A DNA stretch of 64,000 bases from Sipunculus nudus (lineage: Eukaryota; Annelida; Sipuncula; Golfingiida; Sipunculidae), in contig CM049306.1 of NCBI GenBank assembly GCA_026874595.1, positions 18,967,019-19,031,018 on the forward strand, given 5' to 3'. This document shows positions 45,324 through 56,969 of this stretch, one piece after another. The notes under the pieces are model-generated. The model did no database searches. It was given only the letters and a program-made list of their open reading frames with translations, and was not told the origin of the DNA. Numbering within the stretch: position 1 is the first letter of the stretch; each line of letters starts with the position of its first letter. Position numbers and translations under genes: made by a program.

Positions 45324-46312
45324 TTACATTTTCACGTAGGCTATTTCAGACATAGGCCTATATATTACTTTCATGTATTTCAGACTTACATTTTCACGTA
45401 TTTCAGATGCAGGGAGGCCTACACTTTCACGTATTTCAGATTTACACTTTCACGTATTCATACAGTCTCCTTTATAAATCTCCAGGTATTACTGAACAGG
45501 TAGCCTATCACTTCGTGGCAGCCCTCTCGATTGTTTTTATGCCGCAGATCGTCTCATTAGGCCTAGGCCTACACCTGTTGTTTTTACACCAGAATTTTTT
45601 TTATAATGTTTTTGGAGGCGGGAGATACTACTGAGGCTGGAAGGCTTTGCAGAGTGCATGCAGTCGTGTGCCCCTCCCCTCGGATTCAGTGGACTTGTAC
45701 ACAATGACAAAAAAAAAGCATTTGTGACTGACCTTTAAAGTCAGAATAAAAAGACACGTGTAAGCCTACAGACGCAATTATTTGGTGCATGCAATGCATA
45801 ATCGATCATTCATGCAGTTGTAGGCTACATGGCCTATATATATCACAGGGGCGCGGATCCAGGATCTGGGCGGGGATGGTGCGGGGTTTTAAAGAAAACA
45901 GTACAATAAAGTAATCGACCCTCACCCCCCCCCCCCCCACCCATCCGCCTCTGTACCACACTCGATCTATACGCACACAAATTGAGCACATATTAAATTG
46001 CCAGCCGCTTTTCATCGATTCTTTAATATGACTCAAACTTCAGATCGATCAAGCAAAAATTAAATATTAGATAAAAACACTTACCTGAAATCTTCATGAT
46101 TTAACACTGCACTAGGTACGCAAAATTTAAATTCGGATCCGCCTAAATCACGTCAGCCTGCTTGCTTTCAACGCAACCACTGCATTTAACATCATTAATA
46201 TTTAATGTATTATTGGTTAACTGTTCATTACATGAAGAGATGGACCGTAAATAATACGTTTCTCTGCACAGTCTCAATATTTATGACTTCCGTATACACC
46301 TATAAGATATCT
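45324..46312. other. Intergenic with G-tract MITE and a possible minus-strand first exon
   Basis: Around 45340-45460 the words TTTCACGTATTTCAGA repeat several times. On the minus strand, ATG AAG ATT TCA G followed by GTAAGT (46097-46085) has the look of a short first coding exon, but no downstream partner was found. Confidence 0.3.
45846..45953. mobile_element. G-tract MITE, copy 3
   Basis: 108 bp with ends CAGGGGCGCGGATCCAGGAT and, inverted, CAGAGGCGGATGG, and a run of C (a G-tract on the other strand) near the right end. Flanks TATCA (45841-45845) and TACCA (45954-45958) fit a diverged 5-bp duplication. Confidence 0.55.
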
Positions 46313-46579
46313 TCAGATTATCCGCAGATATTCTCGTGATGCAACCATAGTTGTTTTAGCCAGGATCTGGGGCTTTGAGAAAATATTTATTTTGGCCGGG
46401 AATTGCCAGGTACCTGATGAGTCATTGCCACGTGGAACTTTTGATAATGTAAGCTTGCGATAATACAAGCTGCTGGTGTTATTGTTAGCTACAGCAGTCA
46501 CTGCTTCCACAGACATCGTGAACGGCAAAAACAGTACCAAAATCGTCAGGAAGATGGCAGCACGGTGTGTTATCGACAT
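46313..46579 (-). CDS. Candidate small secreted protein, signal peptide ORF
   Basis: From ATG 46579 the frame encodes 88 residues. The start MSITHRAAIFLTILVLFLPF followed by TMSVEA is a textbook signal peptide with cleavage likely after VEA; the mature part is basic and has an NNNTSS glycosylation-type site. The frame is open upstream to 46684, adding 35 residues that would bury the signal, so the internal ATG is preferred. A possible donor (TCAG|GTACCT) near 46414 would make this a first exon. No cysteines follow the signal, so it is unlike disulfide-rich peptides. No homologue recognised, no promoter motif seen. Confidence 0.3.
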   Translation of the reverse strand: MSITHRAAIFLTILVLFLPFTMSVEAVTAVANNNTSSLYYRKLTLSKVPRGNDSSGTWQFPAKINIFSKPQILAKTTMVASREYLRII

Positions 46580-46684
46580 TTGGCCTTCTGAGAAAACACC
46601 GAAAAAGTTCTTGGATAAATAATGTTTCTGGGTAAGTCCGAGATAAGTTGATTTTGGAAAATACAAACTTTTATTCCACCGCAA

Positions 46685-48208
46685 GTGCGCGAAGGCGTAT
46701 TTTGTTTACTTTATTCCTGTGATGCCGAACTTGTTGTACTGTTGATGACTTCAGTTTTGACAGATGTCCCGAAGGCCATCGTGAACTGATGAAAGACCTA
46801 AAACCGCAATGAAAAACGCATAAATGGACAAACATAAAACGTATCTTCATCGCATCCGTTCAACTACAAGCATAACTCCAATATCCTTTTAACTGCTATA
46901 ATCGACGAGGATTATGAACTAGCGTATGTAGATGTCGCGCTGCAGACTGTCAGATGGTGCATGGGATGTTTGTAAATTCCTCGAGTACATATAATCAGAT
47001 TTGTCTGACGGATACCTGAACCGCAACACCCGTCTTTGCGGACATTTCTCGTGTCGTATGTATTCGTTGCAGATGATTCATTTTCAGTATAAAACCATGA
47101 AGTCAGTCTGTCTGTCTATAAGGTGTCACTCTTCCTCTTTACACACGCATATATGTATATCAACAAATGTCGACATTAATTAGAAATACAAAAACTCATC
47201 TGCTTCAGAGCCAGGTCTCTTGCTACCTAAAGAAGCCAACCCAATACTTCATCACATTAACAGTAACCCCTAAAAAAGAAAAGGCCACCAAAAGTTAATA
47301 ATTTAATATGTACAAAATAACCTTTAATCGAAATTCAGTTTAGTGTCTTGGCCTTACTGGTGAACATCTTTTCCTTGTACTTTTTTATGACAGAAGAAAA
47401 CGAAAAAAAAAAATAACCCTTTTAGAATTTGAGAGAAATCATTTCCCAACATGAAAAGGCATGGTGACGATGCATCAGGTCGGCAAATAATCCACCATTC
47501 CAATTCAAACCTACACCCGCATATGTTTTTAAGTATATAATTCTGGTTAAATAATAGTCATTTTTCGCTCCCCCGTACATGCTCCCGCTGCACCTACAGA
47601 TCCCTCAAAAGGAGCACTCCTTTGGGAGTGAAACACGACGTTGTGACACAATCTTCCAATTCAGCCTGCAGAACGCACACACTGGGTGGAGATCGACCGT
47701 GAAAAATCTCACCACTCCTCGGCTGAGACAAGAACTTACTTTGAGTCTTGTACTGTACCCCGTAGTCCGCCACGTCCGGACTCCATTTATCTGTTATATG
47801 TATTGTTTACTATATATATGTCAGCGCTGCAAGACTGCAGCAATGTACCCCGCTGTTGTAGCACAGCTGCATGTCTGTTGATATATGAAGAATAGTTAAC
47901 TTTAACTGTTAAAAATTAAAATAATATAACTTGAATTCCTGATAATAATAGTTCTCCGCATACATAAACAAAAAAATTCATATATATATATTAGTATTCA
48001 TTATTGGGCTATGTTTTATGTACGCTCTGAACACAGAGCGTGACCTTCTGGTGACCGCGGATAGTTGAGCATAGTGTAACCGCTGCTTATGGAGCGTACA
48101 GTTCTATCAACATTTAATGCCCTTATCCTACATTCCATCGCACAAGATTTTGGCAATTTTTTTATTATAACTGTATAATAAGACTTGCATGAAATATAAA
48201 CGCTAATA
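46685..48208. other. Intergenic, nothing recognised
   Basis: Mixed composition. The plus-strand frame near 47579-47881 has no recognisable domain. Confidence 0.5.

Positions 48209-48279
<71 letters not shown>
48209..48279. repeat. (TA)n microsatellite
   Basis: Pure TA run of about 70 bp. Confidence 0.97.
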
Positions 48280-48282
<3 letters not shown>

Positions 48283-48673
48283 CCTCCTAGGTAAATAAGT
48301 TAAGTCACCTTTTGGCTAAGATGCGCACCCCCCCCCCCAAAAAAAAAAAAAAATATCAACACACTCTCACACATATTTCAACAGCACATATGAGAATTTG
48401 TGGATATTGGTTCCTCGTTTTCCTACTAGGCGTCACTACTTAACATTAAAGAAATAGGCTTAATTAGCAAATTTTGTAATATTAGGTTGGATAAAGCTTT
48501 GGATTTGTTTAAAATGTTCTCGATTTCCTGTTTGAACCTCTTATCCTAAATCCACCAATAACCAATACGAACGAATAAGCACTGGGATGTACAGAAACCT
48601 ATAGTTCCGATATCCGAATTAAATGCACGTGCATGGGACAATGGAACACCAAAGTTGTTTAAATAAAGGCAAA

Positions 48674-49624
48674 GGCTATTTTGCCGGTACAGGCAAAATA
48701 GCCTGTAAGCTATTTTGCCGGTACAGGCAAAATAGCTCAGGTGGCTATTTTGCCGGTACAGGTAACATAGCCTAATACATACAAATGGCTATTTTGCCGG
48801 CACAATAAAGACACCCACTATAACTTTGATTGTGTCATAAATATAAAAGCTTACATGGGACCACTCTTTAATTAAAAGAGTTGAATAAGCAATTGTGAGT
48901 TTGTGTTTTATTATGGTCAAATCATAAAATGGTGTACTGACTTAGGTTGGTTTGTGTCAGGGAAGATAACACTGTGAGCTATGTTGTATACTATGTATAT
49001 AAACAAGAGGTAATAAGTGTATAATCATTTTATTGCATTTGAGAATACACAAACATATATACATATAGACTATATGTAACCATAGCTTTGTAGGCTCTAT
49101 AGCTTGTAATGCACACCATAAACTATATTGTAGACTATGCATAAAAACACCAGAGGTAATAAGTGTGGAATCACTTTATTGCATTTGAGAATACACAAAC
49201 ATATATACAAATAGACTATATATAACAATAGCTTGGTAGGCTATATATCTTGTAATGCACACCATTAGTTATATTGCAGACTATATATGCAAAAAAACAC
49301 CAGAGGTAATAAGTGTGTAAACATTTTATTGCATTTGAGAATATACAAACATATATACATATAGACTATATATAACCAAACTAAAATGCAAGTTCTATAC
49401 ATTATCTGCAGTTGTTGCAATACCAAAATCTTGGGTTTTTTTAAACTCACACTTGCTAAAACAATGAAATGAGTGGCCCCATGTAAGCTTTTAAATGTAT
49501 GACACAAAGTTACAGTGGGTGTCTTTATTGTACCGGCAATATAGAAATATGTATGTATTAGGCTATTTTGCCTGTACCGGCAAAATAGCTGCTGGGCTAT
49601 TTTGCCTGTACCGGCAAAATAGCC
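48674..49624. mobile_element. Foldback element with arms made of 30-bp hairpin units
   Basis: Each unit is GGCTATTTTGCC, a 6-base GGTACA spacer, and GGCAAAATAGCC: a 12-bp-arm palindrome. The left arm has units at 48674-48703, 48708-48737 and 48743-48772 (last one mutated) and a partial at 48787. The right arm has 49561-49590 and 49595-49624. Arms continue inward as inverted copies (GACACCCACT(A/G)TAACTTT, AAAAGCTTACATGGG) to about 48905 and 49440. The centre holds three tandem copies of about 148 bp (GAGGTAATAAGTGT near 49006, 49153 and 49301). No coding sequence. Confidence 0.85.
48955..49395. repeat. 148-bp tandem repeat, three copies, core of the foldback element
   Basis: Copies share GAGGTAATAAGTGT, CATTTTATTGCATTTGAGAA and ACAAACATATATAC. 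Confidence 0.85.
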
Positions 49625-52014
49625 ACTATGTTAAATAAAACAATTTGTCCAGTTTTCACAGAGCTAAAACATTTGATTAAAGGTAAGAATTTCTTGGGTG
49701 AACACAAAATGTACAGCGCTCATAGTCTTTATTTCAAACAAGATCGACCTGTCTGTAATAATTTTAATTGAACAAGACCTTATTTTATATTTGATTTAAT
49801 ATAAAGTTATGCTGACATTTAAGTTATTATACTTTAGGTGTATGTTTTATATTCTTTGTCAGTCTGTCATTATCTGTCTTATCTTGTGCAGTCAGTTGTC
49901 GTTTCTACTCAAAGTCATTCCCACCAAAACAACCATATTAATGTAATTTGCCTTAAAGCGATTCTAATCCAGCATATCTGAACGGACCACATTACCCTCT
50001 TCACATCTTTACCTACGCCGCTCGTGTATGTAGAAGCCGCGGTGCATTTGGGGGGGGGGGGGTCAGATTTCGACGCCCATAAAAACTAAACACCACAGTT
50101 ATACTCTTGTGAGTCCGAGGGAGCGCAGTGTGAATCTTGTATACCCTACACTGGCCCAGCCGATTTCGCGAAATGTTTTACATAAACAGTTCTCAGCCAA
50201 TCAATTATACCAACACACAGCTGTAAGATTACCAACAGGGAAAATGGATTCTCAGGCGGTAGCTGGCGCCACCTATCATTGCTTAGCTGAACTGTAGGTG
50301 TTTTTTTCCTTTCACGTTGAGCTTTTCTCGGGATTTTATAACAGATAAATCGTAAGTCATTTAGTCATTAATCACCATCTTGAACTAAAGCGTACTATTA
50401 TGCTAATGAGAGGGCATATTGAAAGGTAATTCTACGGCATTGCAGGTTCACTCTCTTCACTGGAGAGGCTTTTAATATGAGCAGCTGAAGAGGTTTCTGC
50501 CTCAACGACGCGTCCATCAAGCATTGAATTACTTTTTATTTTGCATTGTAGCAAATATAATTACTAACAGCCAGACAGGTCAAGGTGTGCTTGTCTTACC
50601 GTTCGACTTTCTGTGTGGATGTGCTCACGTGTGTATACGTGCATGTGTGTGGTCTTTATGCGTGCTCATATGAGGACACGGGGGTTAGGCAAGTTCTTAA
50701 TTATCTCAAGGCCTTTTGAAACAGGAGGCCTGCAAATAATGAAAAACAAGTGCAGTCCCACCGATTCCGTCATAACAGCTGAGAAAAACACAATATACAC
50801 ACTTTGAAATTTAGGAGGCTACAGGAGACATTTATAATTATAAGATATTAAGTACGCTGATTGAATGACTTCAACATCAACGCTAATACATACATACATA
50901 AAAATAATCTCCAGTGTCAGTACATAAATACATGAAGCAGTTATAAAAGCGATTTAATGAAGATAACATGTAAGGGTGTATACACATATATAATTTTTTA
51001 AACGTTCATGTTTCATATAACATTACGCAAGGTCTATTTCCAACCCAAGGACGCTTTCGTTACATGACGGTAATAATAGGAAAGCAAGAAATTCAAACGC
51101 TGTACCACCCCGATCTGGTTTCAAATATAACAGTTGCATCTTTTTGGGATCTCGCAACTTGTTCCTGCATACAGGAGACCATCTCAAGCCTCACGTGGTC
51201 ACTATACATCATTAATTGGTTTGTCCCATTTAGTTGCAACTTTGTATTCTTTATTATACACAACACCCCTGGAGCGAACCATTTCAGGTGAAATCACATA
51301 TTTTGGAGGCAGTGACTAGCGTCATATTGACCCTCTGGCATTACGACCAGATTACTAGCGCCAGAGTGTCATGACATCTACGTCTGAGGATCGCATTATA
51401 AGGCCTTATGAAGATGCAAATATTTTCGTCATTTCTGACAACGCTTCATGGGCTACAGGTACACTGTCAATCAACATAAACCAGACCATTCGATAGCATA
51501 TTTTGTGTACTTTCTAATAATATCAAATATGAGCGAGAAAAGTTCCTGTTTAACCCAGCACATTGGTAAACTCCTCGGCATGTTTGTTGAATTTATGACC
51601 GCATGAACACAAGCATGGCTCGCACGGGTTACAGGACGCAGGCAACTTGCAGGCGACACAGGAAATGACCCGTGTCCATGGAGACGGTGTTTCAGTTTGG
51701 GTTGCGAGCTCACACATATACTATTGTGTTTATTCACCATCCCAAGCATAATATTGAGATTATGGGCCGTTTTCCACAATATGAATGCAACCAGATGCAA
51801 GACCACTGCGATACATTCCTCCATATTACTAGTATCACGACTCGAGTAGGCTTACCAGCCCAATTATCCGATTGCCTACTGAGTCGGGTTGTCACGGCTA
51901 GGCAGTGACGCACTCGAGACCTTTAGCCAAGGCTAATAAAAAGAACATGGAAGCCGAAACCAAGACCGAGATCTTGGGACCATAGACCAAGCCCGAGACC
52001 AGCATAAATTAAAT
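49625..52014. other. Intergenic, nothing firmly recognised
   Basis: Contains a G-run at 50050-50062 and a TAGCTGGCGCCACCTATC site near 50263. A CpG-richer patch at about 50000-50300 and short frames (for example 51471-51824 minus) have no identifiable protein. Confidence 0.45.
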
Positions 52015-52016
52015 TA

Positions 52017-52200
52017 CAGTGAAATCTCGTTGTGTCGAAGTCATAGGGATCCTCAGAAAACTTCGACACACCCGAGGTTCGACACAAGCGGGTTTTATTT
52101 GGTAATAATTTAACTAGAGTTGTCCGGAATATCGAGTTTGTAACTTGGACATAAGCGCGGTATTCGACTTAAGTGAGTTCGACACAACGAGGTTTCACTG
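52017..52200. mobile_element. pogo/Tigger-like MITE, 184 bp, TA duplication
   Basis: The left terminus CAGTGAAATCTCGTTGTGTC and the inverted right CAGTGAAACCTCGTTGTGTC match at 23 of the first 24 bases. TA flanks both ends (52015-52016, 52201-52202). The inner sequence is built of further GTTCGACAC/GTGTCGAA words. It directly abuts the tail of the SINE at 52203-52433. Confidence 0.85.
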
Positions 52201-52202
52201 TA

Positions 52203-52433
52203 TAAACTTTTTTTTCTTTTACATTGATTGAACCACTGGTTTTTATAACTAATACGATAACTGATAGCTCGGATGATAGTTCGGTAGTCTCTGGAATTGG
52301 CGGACACCAGAGGACCCGGAGAAAACCACCGACCTTTAGACGACTGTAACCCACTCTCATAGGCACGCCGAGGATCAAACCCATGCAGGTCGCCAGCGGA
52401 GAGAGCCGAGCGTTTAACCCCTCGACTGTCCAA
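52203..52433 (-). mobile_element. tRNA-derived SINE with a Meta-domain-like body
   Basis: On the minus strand the head reads GGTTAAACGCTCGG (A-box-like, 52406-52416) and GGGTTTGATCC (B-box-like, 52372-52382), about 30 bp apart as in tRNA genes. The body contains GGTTTTCTCCGGGTCCTCTG (ending near 52302), which resembles the conserved Meta-domain of metazoan SINEs. It ends in an A-rich tail (AAAAGAAAAAAAAGTTTA). It would be copied by RNA polymerase III and mobilised by a partner LINE, neither visible here. A C-run precedes the head. Confidence 0.65.
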
Positions 52434-52663
52434 CCCCCCCCCCCCCCATTATATACGGCTAAGACCGAGAGCTTGAGACCTCAAGAACATTAAGTTTATA
52501 CCCAACTGTCTTCTCCTCCTTACACCAGATCCAGCATTCTGACAGATGATCCGTAAAGGCTAAAATAGGTTGTGACCATCGACCAAGAGATAACGTAAAG
52601 AGTGCATGTGCAATATATCCTCTTGGGTTATTGGAGCAAAAGGTTAAACATGCAATCATATAT

Positions 52664-52664
52664 A

Positions 52665-52739
<75 letters not shown>
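52664..52739. repeat. (TA)n microsatellite
   Basis: Nearly pure TA run of about 75 bp. Confidence 0.97.
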
Positions 52740-52741
<2 letters not shown>

Positions 52742-54903
52742 TATATACATACTCTGTTAAACCTAAATTTCTTCTTAGTCTCCAAGTTCACACCAGAGAA
52801 CAGACCGACGATTTTCTACAAGACCGAGACCAGAAACTCCGATACCCTCAGCTTTTAATATGGTTATCGAATATTTGTCATTATTATTTCTATGTGAACG
52901 GTTCATGAAAATATTTCTACTTCGTATTAAATTTTATTATTTATAAAAATGTTTATATTGTTTTCATATAGTTCTGACTTCTTAGATTTAAAATTCAATT
53001 GCAATAACCTGCATTACCTGTTATTACCCCTTTAATCTAGTTATATATTGTTCTGAAAATTGTTATCGTAACTCATGATTTATTGGATTTAAATCACATT
53101 TGACCCAATATTAAACAAAATATAAAATAACCAGGAATAACTTTAGTATGACTGATATACTTATAAGTATTTATTAATTTTCAGATTTACTATTGAAGTT
53201 GCATTGTTTTTCTATTAAGTGGTGTCATAATTCTCTATCAAAGGATAAACTACATCCAAGATCAATATGTATTGTAAATTAAAACATATTCTATTATATA
53301 ATTATATTATATTCTTAAGAAATCCGGACATTCCTTAAGATAGGATTCGATTGACATTTATCTTAGCATGGTGTAAAAGATTTTTATATATAGGAGTTAA
53401 TGAGATATGATATTTATGATTCTATCCAAAACAGCTTTTTGCCTGGCAAAATTGTAATTTTAATTAGCGTTTGTTTACAAACCAAGTATGATAAAGTTAA
53501 ACGAAAAACCAGGTGAAGCCACAGACCTAATGCAAAAGATGAATCTATCTAGGATCAAGCAGATTTTATTTAATCTGATTATCAGCTCTTTATGATTTTT
53601 CACAAAATATGATGCAATATTATTCTGAAAGCAGGTTTTTGCTTCTTTATAATTTTTTTTATTACAGTAATATTTGTTTAAATGCGACTCTTTATTTCTT
53701 ATATAGGAAGCAATGCAAAGAATTTATTAAACAACCCTGGACATAAAGAAAGGCATGACTTTAAGTGTGTCATATCATGTTTCTACCTTTTACCTATATA
53801 GAATATAAATACCTGCATGTGGTCTATATATACTTTCAGGAAGAATCAATTAACATCTGATTGGATGTTTAACCAGAATATTTTTGATCTGCATATGGTA
53901 TATATGAATGGTTTCCTGCTGATAATTTTCAGCGAATCTGTGAGGTTATATGCGTATGCTTATATGCGAAAAGTCAAGGTCCAGCATTGAAGCATTAAAC
54001 CTGCATGGTGTATATATCCCATTGCACACGTTCGCATTAGGCCTGTAGGCCTTGTTATCTTGTTATACACTGGTAAAAGATATCCCCATTCTTGATTCAC
54101 GTGACCTGTTCCTGCGACCGAGGAGGTTATGTTTTCACCTCTGTATGATTATTATTAGCAGGAATCTTGAAATCGGTAGGCATTTAGTTAAGTTGACTTA
54201 AGTTAAATTCCGCATAAACGTTTGTATCTTTCTTGTCTGTTTGCTTGTCCGTACGCGCTCTACAGGTCACAATCTAGATATTTTCCAACTATAGATATCA
54301 TTTAATACTCTAAGCCGATTATTTTAACGCTAGGATGTAGATCAACGTAAGCTCGCACAGGTTAGTTTTCGACTTCTATATTCATCTAGTTAGAACCTGC
54401 ATCAGCAATACCATGCAGAAAAACACACTGAAGCACATGACGTATCCAGAGGGGTTGTTTGGCATTTGCAGCTCTAATGAATGTTAGTTAAAGGATTTAA
54501 ATATCTGCTATCTTATAAAATTAGATCATTATCGAACTGGTGATGATATGCACATATATTTAACTTGTACAATACATATTAGGATATAATAATCTCCACA
54601 CTGTAACATGAAAAAGGGCATAAACTCACAAATAATATGCGACATTTTATTTAATTTACATACATCTAGCTGCAGTGAAATATAATCTAGAACTTATCAA
54701 TGAAACTGTATATGTTGTCTCCAAGTTTAAGAAATCCCAAGATTATTTAAATCTATTTTCTGAATCGGTCCTAAATGTAAATTAAGACGAGGCTAACAAC
54801 ACGGCATAGATAGTTTTCGTTATTTACCAAAAAGCTCCCACAATAATTACCCAACAAATAAATATACATAATTAATCAATCAGTCTCTTCATCCTCTTCA
54901 TGG
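52740..54903. other. AT-rich intergenic DNA, nothing recognised
   Basis: 2.2 kb of strongly AT-rich sequence without gene, RNA or repeat that I can support. Confidence 0.6.
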
Positions 54904-54905
54904 TA

Positions 54906-55882
54906 CAGTAGAGCGCTGTATTTCCGAATGTCGAATTTCCGAAAATTCGTTTTTCCGAAAATTGAAATGGGGAACCGAAAATTTATTCATATTTCCGAAA
55001 TATTTTTCAAGCATGTAAACACCTGAAATGAATTTTGGTAATTACGGGTCACAATAACCTGCGGTCAGGTGGTTAAGCCGAATGGTAACCCTAATTAATT
55101 AGTTCTGGGCCGATGCTATCGCCGGGGCAAAGGTGTAATACCTACAGCTAGTCGCGCAACGCCAGGCTCCGTATACCCCTAGTAAGCTGGTGAGCAGTTT
55201 ATCCAAGAGCACTTGTGTATTATCAACCATAACTCGTTTGTACTCAAGCGAGCATAGTTCGTCGGTATTTGGCTGGGATGTAAGGTCAAACAACTTAACA
55301 GTTTACTCGCAAGAGTATTTGGAGGTACCATTCGCACATCTCTTGTACGATTTAGATGCTAGGCCAAAACTCGCGAGAGCAATTGCGTCACTTACTTAAA
55401 CTTGCCGTTTTTCAGCTTATTTACTGTCAAAGAACACCAATCGAACACGATCCTCATGCTGTCACTTGCCAGAGATACTGGAGTCAAAGAAAAGAAAACG
55501 GACAGCGTAATGCGTGTGCCGCACTGGCGCCGCCTACGGGCTGTTTAAGAAACTAACCGAGCTACAATAATGGCGATGTCAATTGACCTTTCCCTCCGGT
55601 GATTTTTTTTTTGAAAAAAAATGGCACACAAGTATCGTAAAAACAATTTAAAATGGGTTTTACCTATCAAACTGTGCAATAATTCTGACATTTTTATAAG
55701 ATCCGGTCGTAAATTACGTGGGTCGAAAGAAACACGGTGTTCCCTCAGTAATTAATATAGCGTTAAGTCAATCATTAACTGTCGTACAAAATTTGCCCTA
55801 GAACCCCGACCGAATTTCCTAAAATTCGTTTTCCGAAAAAAAGCTTGTCCCCCGACGCTTTCGGAAAAACGGCGCTCTACTG
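54906..55882. mobile_element. 977-bp pogo/Tigger-like non-autonomous element
   Basis: Ends CAGTAGAGCGCTGTATTTCC and, inverted, CAGTAGAGCGCCGTTTTTCC match at 21 of 23 bases, flanked by TA (54904-54905, 55883-55884). TTCCGAA/TTTCCGAAAAT words repeat inside each end. The interior (55060-55560) is less AT-rich and has short frames on both strands without transposase motifs; it may be captured host sequence or a remnant. Confidence 0.8.
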
Positions 55883-55884
55883 TA

Positions 55885-56475
55885 TTTATTTAGCAATACG
55901 TAGAGGGAATTTTGAAGTGAATATGTTAAATATTAAGTAAGTTACGTATACATTTATGTGAACCTTCTCCCTTATCTGCATGTGACAATTTCGATGTATC
56001 TCTCTGTGTCTAAACATGCCAAAAGTTTGATGCAGTTTACAAAAAAAAAAAAAAAAAAAAAACCGCCCTCTTTTTTTTACACTGGCATCATCAGGCAGAT
56101 TTTAAAACTATAGAGAATCATACGAGCATTTTCATACTAATTATCCTTTGTATATATTTTGGTGCCACTATCTCCCAAAATATGGCCTTTTTCAAAGGTA
56201 TCCTACAGCACTATATGTTGCTTTTTGAGCATTACTTAATTTACATTTTTTCCCCTCGCAGTGCATCTGCTAGAAACGATGTAACTCCAATGGAGAGGTC
56301 TTCTGGCACCCTGGCACAGGTCCGGAGCTTCAGGCGCCTTTCATAGGAAACGCTGGTTACAGGTGTGGTGAGGAATTGTGAAAATCCGGCAAGGACCAGA
56401 AAAGTATTCAATTACACAAGATGCAAAATGCAATGAGCTGCACGCGAGACATCCTGGGGTCGGGGCCCCAGCGGT
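55885..56475. other. Intergenic
   Basis: Contains a poly(A) run at 56040-56062. No gene supported. Confidence 0.5.
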
Positions 56476-56882
56476 TCATCCCTGAACATCATCTGCCATG
56501 CATTTAGCAACTGTCACACCCAAGTTTTCCCCAAGCATTTCCAGCGGTCTCTCCTTTGTTGATGAAGAGAATAATAATTGCTCACTCTTACGTTCGCAGG
56601 AGTTCTGCTCTCTGGATGACTTGGTACCTGTCGTTGGGATGGGTGCTGGTTTGCATCCTGCCTTAGGCTCTGGGGCTGTGGATGCTGTGGCTTTCTCCGG
56701 TCACCGGTACGGATAAAAGGTGACGGCCTCTCGCGGTTTCTTGCTTGGCTTGTGTGGCATCTCGTCTATCGGCTCCATCAAAATTTCGCTTAAGGAGCGC
56801 TCAGGGCTGAAGTCCCAGACTATAGCAGCCTGTAGCTTTTCTTCGATAAAGCAAAATCATCTTCAGTCAGTCGAGCGGCCAT
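56476..56882 (-). pseudogene. Decayed open reading frame of unknown origin
   Basis: Minus strand: ATG 56882 starts MAARLTEDDFALS; shifting one frame at about the thirteenth codon opens EEKLQAAIVWDFSPERSLSE and continues with EILMEPIDEMPHKPSKKPRE to TFYPYR, then a TGA near 56701, then stays open in the same frame for about 73 more codons to a TGA at 56476. One frameshift and one internal stop in an otherwise open, non-repetitive frame suggest a dead gene or retrocopy. No domain recognised. Composition is richer in G+C than its flanks, and it sits directly downstream of the 54-bp minisatellite. Confidence 0.35.
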
Positions 56883-56969
56883 CTGAAGGTTAAACGTTTC
56901 AAGATCGCCATCTGATTTTTAGATTGCTTTAAAATCGACCAGGACGCAAAAGTGTCCCTATGTTTTAAT

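Noticed and set aside
47579-47895. Overlapping plus-strand frames of about 70-100 codons
   Set aside because: No domain, weak start context, no promoter or splice support.
52366-52420. A functional tRNA gene on the minus strand
   Set aside because: A- and B-box-like words are present but there is no cloverleaf stem pairing or anticodon arm, and the Meta-domain-like body and A-rich tail identify a SINE.
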